Part shown: positions 11,835-22,357 of the stretch, in pieces
Position numbering within the stretch: the stretch's first letter is position 1
Layout: each line of letters begins with the position of its first letter
Assembly (NCBI GenBank): GCA_010015745.1
Contig: ML978161.1
Coordinates: 434,001 to 498,000 of the forward strand
Direction of reading: 5' to 3'
From: Setomelanomma holmii
Lineage: Eukaryota; Ascomycota; Dothideomycetes; Pleosporales; Phaeosphaeriaceae
DNA length: 64,000 nucleotides
Translations under genes and position numbers: made by a program
The notes under the pieces: generated by a model
The model's database searches: none
Told to the model about the DNA's origin: nothing
The model's input: the letters and a program-made list of their open reading frames with translations, nothing else

Positions 11835-12568
11835 TCATAACCGATCTGTGTACTTCCATATGTTCTCCGAGAAATTTGGCTTTAACTTGCCGTTGCCGTC
11901 ATCCCAGTATTTGCCAAACAAAGACGCCATCACAGGCCCGCTATCTGAAGGTATACATGGCTGGTAAGGACTCGGGCTATCTGAACAAGATCCGCTGCTG
12001 GAGGTAGGATCTGCGAACTGCTTGGTCGTCGTTACGGTCACGGCGTCCTGGAGAGTGGCTGCCGAGTCGGAATATGGTCTTGCAATTCGAGCCGGGACCG
12101 GGCTTTCAACTGCTAGACGCACGTGTTTAGCTTTGACAGTCCCACTGGCGATAGGCGCGGCAACTAGAAAGCGCTGATACTGTTGCGCCAAGGCTGATAT
12201 TGAATCCAGTCTCGAACTCTCAGAGGCGTTCACGAGAGATGTAGAGTCGACGTTTACAGAACGCGACGCACTCAGCAATAGACTTTGAAGCTCGGCGATC
12301 ATGTTCTGTTGCATCCTGATCAAAATTTGGTGAGCTGCGGCTGCGCAATTGCTGTCACGCGTTATCATTAGCTACTCTCACTCAAGGCGAATATACTACA
12401 TTCGTCACTCACACTCCCCTTTAGCGAACGTTGGACCGATTCTCGCGAAGTCATTGTCATATTCTAGTCGGATCTGCATGTACAATGTGCTAGTGGTGGA
12501 GTTCACGGGCGATGTCGCGAGAAGGGTGGCTGTTGGTCGGATTCATATTTCTGCTTTCGACGGCGCAT
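11835..12568 (-). pseudogene. Fungal hydrophobic-N-terminus family, relict copy 2
   Basis: The 3' piece (12356 to 11835) reads cleanly. It contains HQILIRMQQNMIAELQSLLL, then DSISALAQQYQRFLVAAPI, nearly the same block as copy 1, followed by a Ser/Thr/Pro-rich tail. An acceptor CGTGACAG precedes it. The 5' piece (about 12568 to 12415) has RRRKQKYESDQQ, then in another frame RLEYDNDFARIGPTFAKGE before a GTGAGT donor. The frame change between those parts and the lack of the hydrophobic start mark it as decayed. It lies in the same orientation as copy 1. Confidence 0.5.
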
Positions 12569-12865
12569 GTCCGCAGAAGAGAGCCATCTCTCTGAGCTGA
12601 CCGGTGAACTCGTGAAGGGCGGTAGGGCAAGTTTCAAAGCAGTAATCAAGGCCATTCGAGGCTCGCGCTGCAAGCTCGCTCAGAGGTGCATGCAAGCCTG
12701 CCAAGCTCCGAGCAAATCTCACCTATGGACAGCTCGCGTGCAGGCAGGGTGCGGATCGAAGGACGCAACAACTGTACAGTGCTAAACAAACACTTTGCAC
12801 AAGCCGTAGCATGGATATTGTTCCTCCCACGATTTGTCCCGGAAGGAATCATCAACGTGTCTGGC

Positions 12866-13051
12866 ATGGAAGTCGTTGGTCTTGTCGCCGGCATCTTTAG
12901 CGCATACAGCAGAATGGCTTTATATCTCAAGAGCCGGAAGAAAAGAAAGACCAACAAGGCTAAAAAGCAGCACAAGGGCTTGAGCAAGCTTCGCCAAACT
13001 GTAATCACAGCACCGCCGCACCAATTGATGTTTGGGTCGTATACCTCCTGA
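12866..13051 (+). pseudogene. Fungal hydrophobic-N-terminus family, relict copy 3 (inverted, truncated)
   Basis: From the ATG at 12866 this reads MEVVGLVAGIFSAYSRMALYL, a basic stretch (KSRKKRKTNKAKK), then LRQTVITAPP. It is the best-preserved example of the N-terminus seen in copy 1, but on the opposite strand. Family-like sequence stops at about 13,015. From there an unrelated frame on the minus strand becomes protein-like, so a rearrangement breakpoint is likely. Nothing equivalent to the ARIG or ISALAQQYQR blocks follows. Confidence 0.5.
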
Positions 13052-13632
13052 TCGAACTCCAGGACATCGGCACCGAACGCAGCTTGAGGATTGATGCCAG
13101 CCTCGCCCGGACGGCCAGAAAATGCCTTACTGTCCGCATCTCACGCGGCATCATCGCGAGACATTAGCGTGGTCTGAGAGATTTTGACGAACCACAGTAT
13201 TTGTTGTGAGAAGTCTGTCTCTTCGAACGTAGCTCCATCCATTGTCACGACGCCGGCTTAGTGGCCGTTGGCATCGAAAACTTGCAAGCAGCAAACCTCA
13301 TGTTCGTTCTCAGTGCATTCTTGATACCACAAGTCTGCGTGTTCGCCTGTGATGACTAGTTTTGCCACGTCATCCGCGTACTTGAGCATGCCGTTTAGTG
13401 GTGAGCTTGGCCATCGACGTTATGCAATCGGATGAGAGTACCAGAGCGTCGAAGGCGAATTTGCGTGGATGTAGTGGAATTCGTCAAGCTCGCCTTTGAC
13501 GATTCGTTTCCAGTCCTTCCAACAATCCCAAAAAGGTGAAGGCAGACAAGTGACGAATGGCCCCGACGCTCCCTGGATGTCAATGTTCCATTGAATGCGA
13601 CTGAGTTTTCTTCGGAACACATTCTCTTGATC
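13015..13632 (-). pseudogene. Unknown protein fragment fused in frame to GMC relict
   Basis: Reading the minus strand in the same frame as the GMC relict, about 200 codons are protein-like but do not look like a GMC C-terminus. They include KRIVKGELDEFHYIHAN, MLKYADDVAKLVITGEHADL, a Cys-containing ECTENEHEVCCLQVFDANG and DFSQQILWFVKIS. Three or more stops interrupt it, including TAA at 13420-13422. The segment lies between the GMC part (ending about 13,632) and relict copy 3 (ending about 13,015). I do not recognise the family. Confidence 0.4.
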
Positions 13633-15070
13633 ATTTCCGCGTGACGAAGGTGTGAGCAGAGTAGCACTGATGGCACCGATTGTGGAGAAGTTCGGGCTTC
13701 CGCTCGGGAAACCAGAAGCGATGAACTCGATCTCGGGCCAGTCGGAGGGAAATGGGGACAGCAATTTGGTGGTTCAAGCAGAAAGGTTTTTCCTGTAGCT
13801 TGCAGGGAGCTTTTCGAAGGAGAGATAGCCACCTGCTGAGCTATACGGACCAGTAGTATTGATAAGATACTGTGATCCTGCGAAAGCTTGCTGCGCAGGA
13901 GTACTGAGATACGTGCCAGTGTTAGGCACGGTGATGTCTCGAAGCACGTTGAAGAAGATCTGGTCCCAAAGGTTCTGGCCTACACCTGTCAGGTCGGAGA
14001 TGACGGGGGTACCGTGAGATGCGAGGGATGATGCGGGGCCGCTGCCTGAGAGCATGAGGAGCTGGGTGTGTGGAAGACGCCGGCAGAGAGAATGACTTCC
14101 TTCTTCGCAGAAAGCACATAGTTCGTGCCATTCGTCGACACAATGACACCCGTAGCTTTCTTTGTTCTTTCGAAGGTGATTTTGCTAGCTTGCGAACGCA
14201 AGTATACGATAGGTTTTGGGCCGCTCAAGGAGTCAAGATAGCTGCTCTTCGAAGTACTTCGGGTGCCATCTTTGGGATCGATCGTTGTTGGCACCCATGC
14301 TCCACCATTTATCTGACCGCTGCTCAAAACAACCGGACTCAAAGTCATGCCAACTGCTTGGAGAGCAAGTGCCAGCCAGCTTTGGGTGGGATCAACCCAA
14401 TTCGCCCACGAGACATGCAAGGGACCTCGGAGAGAATTATCAAATGCCGCTGGATCATATTTGATGGTCGCATTGGGTGCATTGCGTTTGGCAAGGTTGG
14501 GTGGTGTAAGTGTGCTTGTCTTCTTGAAGTGTGGCAGAAGCTTGTCGAAGATGTAGCTCTAGTCACCAACAGCATCTGCCCATTTCTGGTTTGCGCTAAC
14601 AGTGCCGCGATGCTAGGCCATGGTATTATTTGCCGAGCTGCCACCAAGAGTTTTACCTTGCGCGTAGTGGATGCGACAATTGCTAGCTGAGGTAAGATTG
14701 GTTGAAACCAAGTCCCAATCGATGGGTGGAGGGCAAGGATAATCCTCAGTGGTTCCTAGAACTAGCATGACCAGACCGTAGTATGGTACCACGAACTGGT
14801 TGCCGTTGTCTTGTTCATAGAGGCCACCAGCCTCCACAACAGCGACAGACGCAAAGGTCGCAAGACATGAGGCTATTGCGAGACCACCAGTACCGCCGCC
14901 AATGACTGTTCAAAATTGATGTTAGAAGGAGTCTCGAGGGAGCAAAGATTGTACGTGCCCATGTAGTCATACGAAGCATTTCCTGGTGTGCCTTGTATCC
15001 AGGCGGTTGTGAAGCCACTGAAGGCGGCTACAATGGCCCCCAACGCTCGTGTGACCTTTACTGTTGACAA
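13632..15070 (-). pseudogene. GMC oxidoreductase, dead
   Basis: GMC flavoenzymes oxidise alcohols or sugars with FAD. In order the minus strand shows a secretory-type N-terminus (ALGAIVAAFSGFTTAW) and NASYDY, then IGGGTGGLAIA (the FAD dinucleotide motif) and GKTLGGSSANNTM (GMC signature 1). Later come LSAGVFHTP with MLSGSGP (signature 2) and SDWPEIEFI. Lesions are: a frame mismatch between the first exon and IGGGTGG; TAG at 14613-14615 just after the signature (M-A-stop-H-R-G-T); TAG at 14559-14561; a -1 shift where FHTP should run into QLLMLSGSGP (about 14060, a C run); and TGA at 13774-13776. The usual C-terminal catalytic His region is missing, replaced after S-R-G-N by unrelated sequence. 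The gene is certainly non-functional as a GMC enzyme. Confidence 0.85.
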
Positions 15071-16184
15071 GGCTTGAGGGTAGGAGAATGCGACCTGGGG
15101 ACAGATGGCCTCAAGAACTCAATTGAACGAAGAACCACGAAATCCAAAACTATCAGGGATCACGAACACATGAATCCCTACAGCTGGATCTTTCAAACAT
15201 GTATGTGGAGCACGACCGGAGATGATGGTCAAGGAGGGGCTGTCGGTCCAGACTCTGTCAACCTCAACTAACGGGTCGCGACCAGGGCGCCGTGCCTGAA
15301 GGCCGCCAATTGCAATCATGCTGGGCAGCCAAATAAGATTGTGCATTGCATATTCCTGTAGGCGCAGACCAGAAGATACAGGCGCACTCGGAGTCGATTG
15401 CTATTATTGCTTAGATACAGTAGTGGCGGCTCGAGAATCATGGGAGGAGCTGCCAGGTACGAGTTGTGGCCTGCAAATGCCGGCGGGAGTGGTGAATGCA
15501 GGCCGAATGCGTTAGTCAGCTCGCTAAGCAAATCCTCCTGTCGAGGGACTACCCATCCACGCCATCTATCCCTCACCACATTTCGCGCATGCATCTTCGA
15601 TTTCTCATCCCGATGTGAAGCACGACACCCCGTTTTTCGAGGTTGCCTTCTGTCTTCTCAGTCCGAACATCGCTACGGACCTCGATGACCTATCCTCGGA
15701 ACAACAACCGCACGCGTCCGTTTTCCTCGCCTCAGGAAGCGTCAGAGGGGGGTTTTGTTGTATCCTGATATTCTTGTGCCACTGAAAAATCTCAGCAGAT
15801 GACTGGTTGCACGGATCTTGATACACTTGATACATTCAGGCAAGACTTCGTGACGCCACCGTCACCACACCTTTCTATGTCACCAACAGTCTCACGAGTA
15901 TAGAAATATTTGATATCGAAGAGCCAGTATCCATATTCGCTGATGATTAGATTGGGGAAACTTTTCTTCGCGTTGCTGGAGAGCAGGATTAGCCTACCCC
16001 ATACCCCACACAATTCATCGACCCCACCCGAACCCCACAAACCATGGTAGGTGCCTCTGGCAATGTCCCATCCATTATGTAGCATGTCAAGGGCTAGCCT
16101 TGGAATTCATTCAACCATTATCCTCCACTTGAGTATTGTCGCGTCTCCAAGTCATCCTTTCAGCACATCGTCAATTGTTTCACC
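15071..16184. other. Gene-poor stretch, 1.1 kb
   Basis: There is no confident gene. A minus-strand frame at 15316-15594 contains a protein-like stretch (WVVPRQEDLLSELTNAFG) followed by a possible intron and a second frame at 15119-15346. I cannot assign a family or a start, and it may be another relict. Confidence 0.45.
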
Positions 16185-17914
16185 ATGTTGTCCTTGCTTC
16201 ATAGTAATGGCTATGACCAAGGCTCGCCAGCTGTTCCTCTCTTCCTGGGATGCATTGCATGTTTGGTTCTAAGATCGCTGTTTCAAACATGGCAATTCAA
16301 CAGAAAGTACAAACTACCTGTTCACATACCGGGCGTTCCACTTCTAGGCAACTCCCTGCAGATGCCACCTGTGATGCAAGGACCATGGGCTAAAGCAATG
16401 GCCGAGAAGTACGGCGAGATGTGAGTGCCCATTTAGATTTCATTGCCGACATTGATAGACGGGCCTGATCATGCGATGTAGGTTTACTTGCAAGTTCGGT
16501 GACTCCACTTGGGTCTTCCTCAACTCCTCACGAACGACCACCGACCTTTTAGTCAAGCGCACAGCTATCTACAGCTCACGTCCACCATTCCCGATGACAC
16601 AGGACATCATGTCGGGGGGCTCACGCATAGTGCTTATGCCCTATAATGATCGATGGAAGATGTTGCGAAAGATCATGCACAACGTCCTGATGGCTCGCCA
16701 ACAGGACGTCTTCAAGCCCTTTCAGGACCTAGAGTCGAAGAATCTCTGCTGGGACTATCTGCAAAAGCCGGACAGATGGTGGTCTGCAAATGGTCGCTAT
16801 GCAAACTCCGTTATCATGAGCGTCATTTTCGGACGGCGATCAATGCTAGATGATCCTGAGATCGTTGAGCTTTTCGAAACGATTGATCTGTTCTTGGCGA
16901 ATCAGCAACCTGGTGTCAATATCGTGCATGGCTTTCCAGTCTTGGCCATGTTGCCTAAACGCCTGCAATGGTGGCGGCCGCGTGGGGAGGAGATCTTTCG
17001 GAAAACATCTCGGTAAGTAGGTGAGGCATGCTGTGCGATGCGATCTGCTCATTCGTCGGCGTAGTGTCTATCGACGTCAAGTACAGTTAGCCGAGGAGAG
17101 AATGAAGCAAGGAACACAACGCCAATGCTTCCTGACGGATTTCCTCAAAAGTGAAGAGATCAAGATGATGGACGAAACCCAAAAGCTCTTCACTCTCGGC
17201 TCTCTAATGGAGGCTGGCAGCGACACGACGCGAGTGTCACTTGGGCAAATAATTGCCGGCGCAGCCACATATCCGGACTGGGTTGTGCGTGCTCGCGAGC
17301 AACTGGACGCAGTATGTGGCCATAATGCGGAGCGCCTACCGGAATGGGACGACAAAGCCAACCTGAAGTACATATCCGCAGTTGTCAAGGAAGGGTTTCG
17401 ATGGCGCCCGATCACAGCTGAGATCGGTGTCCCGCACATGCTCACAAAAGACGATGAGTATGAAGGTTATCGCTTCCCTGCTGGCACGATCTTCACCTGG
17501 AATGCCTGGGCCATCGCTTTGAATCCGAATGAGTATGAGGAGCCAGAACGCTTTTGGCCGGAGCGATTCCTGGACGGCGACGAAGAGAACACCACGAAGG
17601 GACATTTTGGATTCGGACCAGGTAAGATGATCTTCATTCGCTGAGTCTCATGACGGCCTAAGCTGACGGATTGATCAGGTCGTAGAGTTTGCGTGGGCTG
17701 GAAGGTAGGCGAGATGAATGTCTGGATCGCCATAGCACGCTTGCTGTATTGCTTCGACTTCACGCAAATCCCCGATCAGCCCATCGACACAATGGCAATA
17801 CCACAGATCACGGAGGGTGAGGCTCAATTTGCGGTTAAGGTGACGCCACGGAGTGAGGCACATGCTGCGCTCATTCGTCGGGATTGCGAAGACGCGGTCA
17901 CTGCCGTGTACTAA
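16185..17914 (+). CDS. Cytochrome P450 monooxygenase
   Basis: Exons are 16185-16420, 16482-17012, 17065-17621 and 17679-17914 (519 residues), all with clean GT-AG introns. An N-terminal membrane anchor (PLFLGCIACLVLRSLF, residues about 17-32) is followed by a Pro-rich hinge (VHIPGVPLLGN). Hallmarks are the I-helix AGSDTT, ExxR in KEGFRWRP, the FWPERF meander and the heme loop FGPGRRVCVG with Cys446 as thiolate ligand. It is an ER-bound monooxygenase of the kind found in fungal secondary metabolism or detoxification. The substrate cannot be read from sequence. Both flanking accessory loci (GMC oxidoreductase, GH35-like enzyme) are broken, but this gene has no lesion. Confidence 0.93.
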
Positions 17915-18457
17915 ACGGCGAGCTGTAGGTTCATCGATATACGAAGTCCACATAGTCAGACATCAGAGGCTTTCGTCTTCACGGGTTGGTTCACAGCGGG
18001 CCAAAATACTCATCTCTGGGGCATAGTGGCCCCCTTTTGAGCCTGCATATGACTTTCCAAATAGTTTTCGTGCTTTCAGACATGAGGCGATTATTACAAG
18101 AGGTTGCTTTGTTTTATCTGTGGAAATATGCCGCGAATCCTCGAGACACAATGTGTCGCATAGGCGGCAGAAGGTCGGATGTAGGAGATTGCGCAGCCGG
18201 AGAAATGGCTCGTGCGATTTTTCCTAGCTTTCCCCGCCGCTCGATGCGGGGACCATGATCTCAACTTCTGCAGGATTAATCCGAAGATGTTGCGCACGGC
18301 TTATTGAAGCAGTCATGCCGTGCAGCACGCGTCTTAACGCGTTGTCAATTCAATTTCGTTGCTTTTATGTCTTTCTTCCCACATCCCAAATTTCTTGCAG
18401 TACTTTGTTCGTACCTTGCTTTACTGTCGCGCCTGTTCGTATAACGTTTTCCGTACA
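17915..18457. other. Intergenic, upstream of GH35-like relict
   Basis: I see no gene or clear element in these 543 bp. Confidence 0.5.
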
Positions 18458-20175
18458 ATGACAGCTATGGATATCCCACATCTTCGCAAGATGAAGACGT
18501 CAAGCCAGCTTATCGTTCATGGCGAGCCCTTCCTCATGCTCAGTGCTGAGCTGCACAACTCGACGCTAAGCTCTGCGAAGTACATGGCGGACGACAAAAT
18601 ATGGCAGAACATGAAGGACATGCACATCAACACACTCCTTGGTTCAGTTTCTTGGGAACAAATCGAGCCAGTCGAGGGTCTGTTTGATTTCTCTAATCTC
18701 AATGCAGTAATTTCGGCTGCGCGCGAACATAACATGAAGCTCATTCTGCTGTGGTTTGGAAGCTTCAAGAACTCGCTTTCAACATACGTGCCCGCATGGG
18801 ACACGAAGGACGTTAAGCGATTCCCAAGAGTGCATATTTCTGAAGCCGGAGCGAAGAGAAGGACGTTGGAGTTGATCAGCCCGTTCAGCGAAGAAGGGTG
18901 GAAAGCTGATGCAAGAGCATTTGCAAAGCTCATGGCTCATCTCAAAGAGCTCGATGGGAAGCACAGCACTGTGCTCATGGTCCAAGTCGAAAACGAGACA
19001 GGTCTCCTTGGCGACTCCAGGGATCGTTCGAAGATTGCAGAGAAGAAATTTGCCGAACCAGTGACAAAAGAACTCCTTCAGTATCTGCAGTCCAAGAAGG
19101 CAGACCTGCATCCCGAATTTGTGAAGCGGTACTCATCGAACGTAAGCGCCGCGACCGCTGGCGAAGCTACATGGGAAAATGTTTTTGGAACTCAAGACAT
19201 TGTCGACGCGAATGAAATGTCCATGGCGGACGTTTTCTCGCGCTACATCCACAAAGTCGCCTCTGCATGAAAGGCAGAATACCCAATACCTCTGTATGCA
19301 AACTTGTGGCTCAACTTCGACGATCCAACGAGCCTCGACCTCACGAACATACCTGTCGTTGTGGGTGGTGGTCAAAAGCGGGCATCTACCCATCTGGCGG
19401 TCCATGCCCACACACAATGGACGTGTATCTTTCCAATGCGCCGAGTCTGGACTTTATCGGACCAGATCTGTACTTCCATGACTACGAGACCACATGCGCC
19501 AACTATCGACATGGCAACCAGCCACTCTTTATTCAAGAGCAACAGCGGACCGAGAAGGGTGCGCGGCGAGTCTGGAGTGCCTACGGGAATTATCTCGCAC
19601 TTGGGTGCTCGCCTTTCGGTATTGACTCGCACACAGCTGCAGAGAGTCCATTCACCAAGCACTACGGTCTCATACACTCTATAAGGAAACAAATCCTCGA
19701 TGCACAAGCCAACCGACCTGGAGAGATGCTAGGTTTCTTCTTTGACGAGCTTGCCGAGGGTCAGAAGATCAAGGAGAAGCCATGGACCAAGGTCATGGGC
19801 GGGTTCGAAGTCATTGTCGAGCGTGCTTTCGTGTATGGTAAGCCTGGTCCAGGTGCTGGCATCGTCATATACCAGGGCGACGGCAAGTTCCTATGCGCAG
19901 GCTGGGGTTTCAACCTCAACTTCAAGGCTACAAATCCGAAGGCGACCTTCACAAGCATCCTAAACGCGGAGGAAAAGGAAGTCAATTCCGAAACATGCGA
20001 GTTGACTACGCTGAAGCTGTTGGGTGGAGATGAGACAAGAAGTGGCGAGTTCTTGATCATGCCGAATGAGGATCCTGGCTATGGCGGCTTTCCGATCGCT
20101 GTTACGATACCCGCACGAACGTGCATTGCAGAGTGTTGGGTGTATAGCCTGGAAGAGGATGATTCGGATCTTTGA
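18458..20175 (+). pseudogene. GH35-like beta-galactosidase (DUF5597 type), interrupted
   Basis: The reading from the ATG at 18458 resembles fungal GH35/GH42-like beta-galactosidases with a C-terminal DUF5597 domain. It shows GEPFLMLSAELHNS, the acid/base region MVQVENETGLLGDS, DFIGPDLYFHDYE, the probable nucleophile region PLFIQEQQRTEKGARR, and C-terminal beta-sandwich sequence to the TGA at 20173-20175. Two lesions break it. TGA at 19268-19270 stands where K-A-E-Y-P sequence continues in the same frame. A -1 shift in an A run at 19374-19377 (G-G-G-Q-K to A-G-I-Y-P) follows. No intron explains either. Downstream lie a Zn2Cys6 regulator (minus) and a sugar transporter (plus), also broken, so this looks like a former galactoside-utilisation locus. 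Stop and shift both spare the catalytic motifs, so inactivation may be recent. Confidence 0.85.
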
Positions 20176-20472
20176 TGAGAGAACCTCGACTCCTTTAGAT
20201 GGATATAGAATGGCCCATGGTGTTAAATCCTGGCATTACGACCCTCAACTCAAATAAAGTCCGCCCATAATGCCGACCGCGACATAGCTGCGTATTGATT
20301 GTTGCGTGATGCAATGGTGTCAAGTCTCAAGGCGTATGTGCACCCTTGTACGGATGGGCTAACGTGTGCGAAATACATTAGCTCGGGAATGTGCAGCTCA
20401 GCATCTGGTCGTTTTGAGCCTACAAGTATTGTGCCTGACCTGCCAGTCGCAAGTCTAAGGTCTCCAGCTTTG

Positions 20473-21885
20473 CTAGAAGCTTGTCCAAGTTGATGCTCGC
20501 TTGTAGATTGTGTCTGGTGTGATACGGAAGCCATGGTCTCTTGCGAGAGTGTTCACTTGCTCTAGAAGATTCGATCGTATATGTAGTTGTGTAACCTTGA
20601 GATTCACTTTCTGGACGTTAAAGCCAAAGTAGCCAGGAGCATCTGACTTCTCTCCCCATGACAGCTGGGGTGGCAAGTCATTTAGCGTCTTGTGGGCGCG
20701 CGACAGATGGTCCTGAAGATTTTCGAAGCTTTGTACTGGGACAGCCTGGCTAGACTGCCAAATGAGAAACAGCCTGGATAGTGCATCTAGACCGGAAATG
20801 TATGACCAGTCTGGGCTGATTACGTCAATTGGCGTCGAGACCGGCCCGTGCAGGAGCTCTTCATCGGTGACCGCTATTGGCAGTAGCCCGCTTATTGATT
20901 CATGAGCATGGTGCAAGACCAGCATTCTTCTACCATGCAGGTCGCCAGTGCACTGCCCCGCAAAGATGAGCCAGTAGATGCGCTTCAGCAAGTGCTGCTC
21001 GATGAATGGTATCCTATCTAGCTGCTGATGGATGAGGTACTTGATGCTGATGGCACTCTCTGCGCTGAGGCGAAACGCCAGTGGGGCATCGATTCCATGC
21101 TCGTGATGCACTGCCGAGGAGAAGTTGTAAAGCGTCAACGCCCGGTCAAGTGTGATGCTACTCAATGAGCTCCACAGCTTAAGGCGCTCAGCCAGTTTCC
21201 AGACAGCTTTCAACAGTCACTGCCCCGTAGTTGTGCCGCCGCCTTCGAAGGCTAGCTACTGTTGCGGCACTGATGGATGCGACCAAGAGCAGGAAGCCTG
21301 TGGAACGATCGCGAGTGGAGGTCGGACTGCCGTCCAGCCGTTGCATGAATTGATTTCGGTGGAGCACGGGCGCTACTGGATAAATCCAGTCGAACCAGTC
21401 GGCAATGCTATGGTGCAGTACATCAGATGGTGCTATGACTTCAAGGTCGTGTTGCTCGGGGTCTACCGGCACAGTCCCGTCGAGCTGCGCACGAAGAGCC
21501 TGCACATAGCGGTTCTTCGACCCGCGCTTCTTGCGTGGCCTCTCAGTCGTGCACTCAATGTCGAGCTCGCGGCACATCAAACATCGTGATCCGTCGCTTG
21601 GGACGCACTGAAATTGTCAGATTGCTCTCCTGCATGCTAGCAACCCCTAAAGCAAGCAGTGACCGCCGGTGTAGACACAGAAAGCACCGATGCCTTCTCA
21701 CTGGCAAAGCGTAGCCTGTATGTCTTCGGAGTGCTTTGCAAAAGTTGCTCCACGCCCATGTATGACCTTGGAGACGGCCCACCACAACACCTTGGAAGCC
21801 AGCCACCGTATCTGCTCATAGACATGCCATACTCTCCGGGAATTCTCCACGATGCAAACTCACCTTCACTTTCCTCATCCGACAT
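20473..21885 (-). pseudogene. Zn2Cys6 transcription factor, frameshifted
   Basis: The second half of a Zn2Cys6 cluster (CVPSDGSRCLMCRELDIEC) starts at 21607 after a TTTCAG acceptor. A basic linker (RPRKKRGSKNR) follows, then the middle homology region of fungal regulators (ISIKYLIHQQLDRIPFIEQ, LLKRIYWLIFAG), ending in TAG at 20473-20475. The first zinc half (RCFLCLHRRSL, about 21660-21694) lies upstream, but no donor in matching phase joins it to the second half. At 21193-21201 the frame changes by +1 inside a conserved block (ESCLE to LAERLKLW). A plausible ATG is at 21883-21885. Such proteins (AmyR/MalR type) switch on sugar-use genes. The position between the GH35-like gene and the transporter supports that role. 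Confidence 0.75.
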
Positions 21886-22260
21886 GCGTCGCAGGCAGCC
21901 AAAGTACGGGAGCGAGCACGTTCATCGATCCGAAGTTTTCCCATCTCTTGATGTGATGTGGCAAGCTCCGGTACCGCATAAGCTTTGATACAAAGTACTT
22001 AGCTCTGTTCGAAAAGAAGACCGCCTTGTGTGTTCGATGATGGCGAGGGAAGAAGAGTAGAGTGATTGGCGAATAGGAGAAATCTGCTTAAATGTTGCAG
22101 GTGCAGAGAGGCCATCGCGTGGCGCGCTAGCATGAATCGCGGCCGTTCTCCACCTCCGCACTTGTCATTCCGACTCCAAACTTTCATCCCCATGGCACTA
22201 TGCAAGCATACCGATGCATCGGGCGAGACTCTGGGGCAGACTATATGGCTGGGCGTCGTG

Positions 22261-22270
22261 TGTATATATA
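22261..22270 (+). promoter_or_regulatory. TATA-like element upstream of sugar transporter relict
   Basis: TGTATATATA lies about 90 bp before the transporter ATG (22358), in the divergent promoter shared with the Zn2Cys6 gene. This is a position-based inference. Confidence 0.4.
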
Positions 22271-22357
22271 TTGGTGATCATGGACTGAGTGAAGATCATC
22301 GCCCAGTGCTCTGGCTCACCAACTCTCGTCTGAAGTCACTTGCAGAACTTCATAACC

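Noticed and set aside
15119..15594. Minus-strand frames with a protein-like W-V-V-P-R-Q-E-D-L-L stretch
   Set aside because: A two-exon model is possible, but neither start nor family can be supported.
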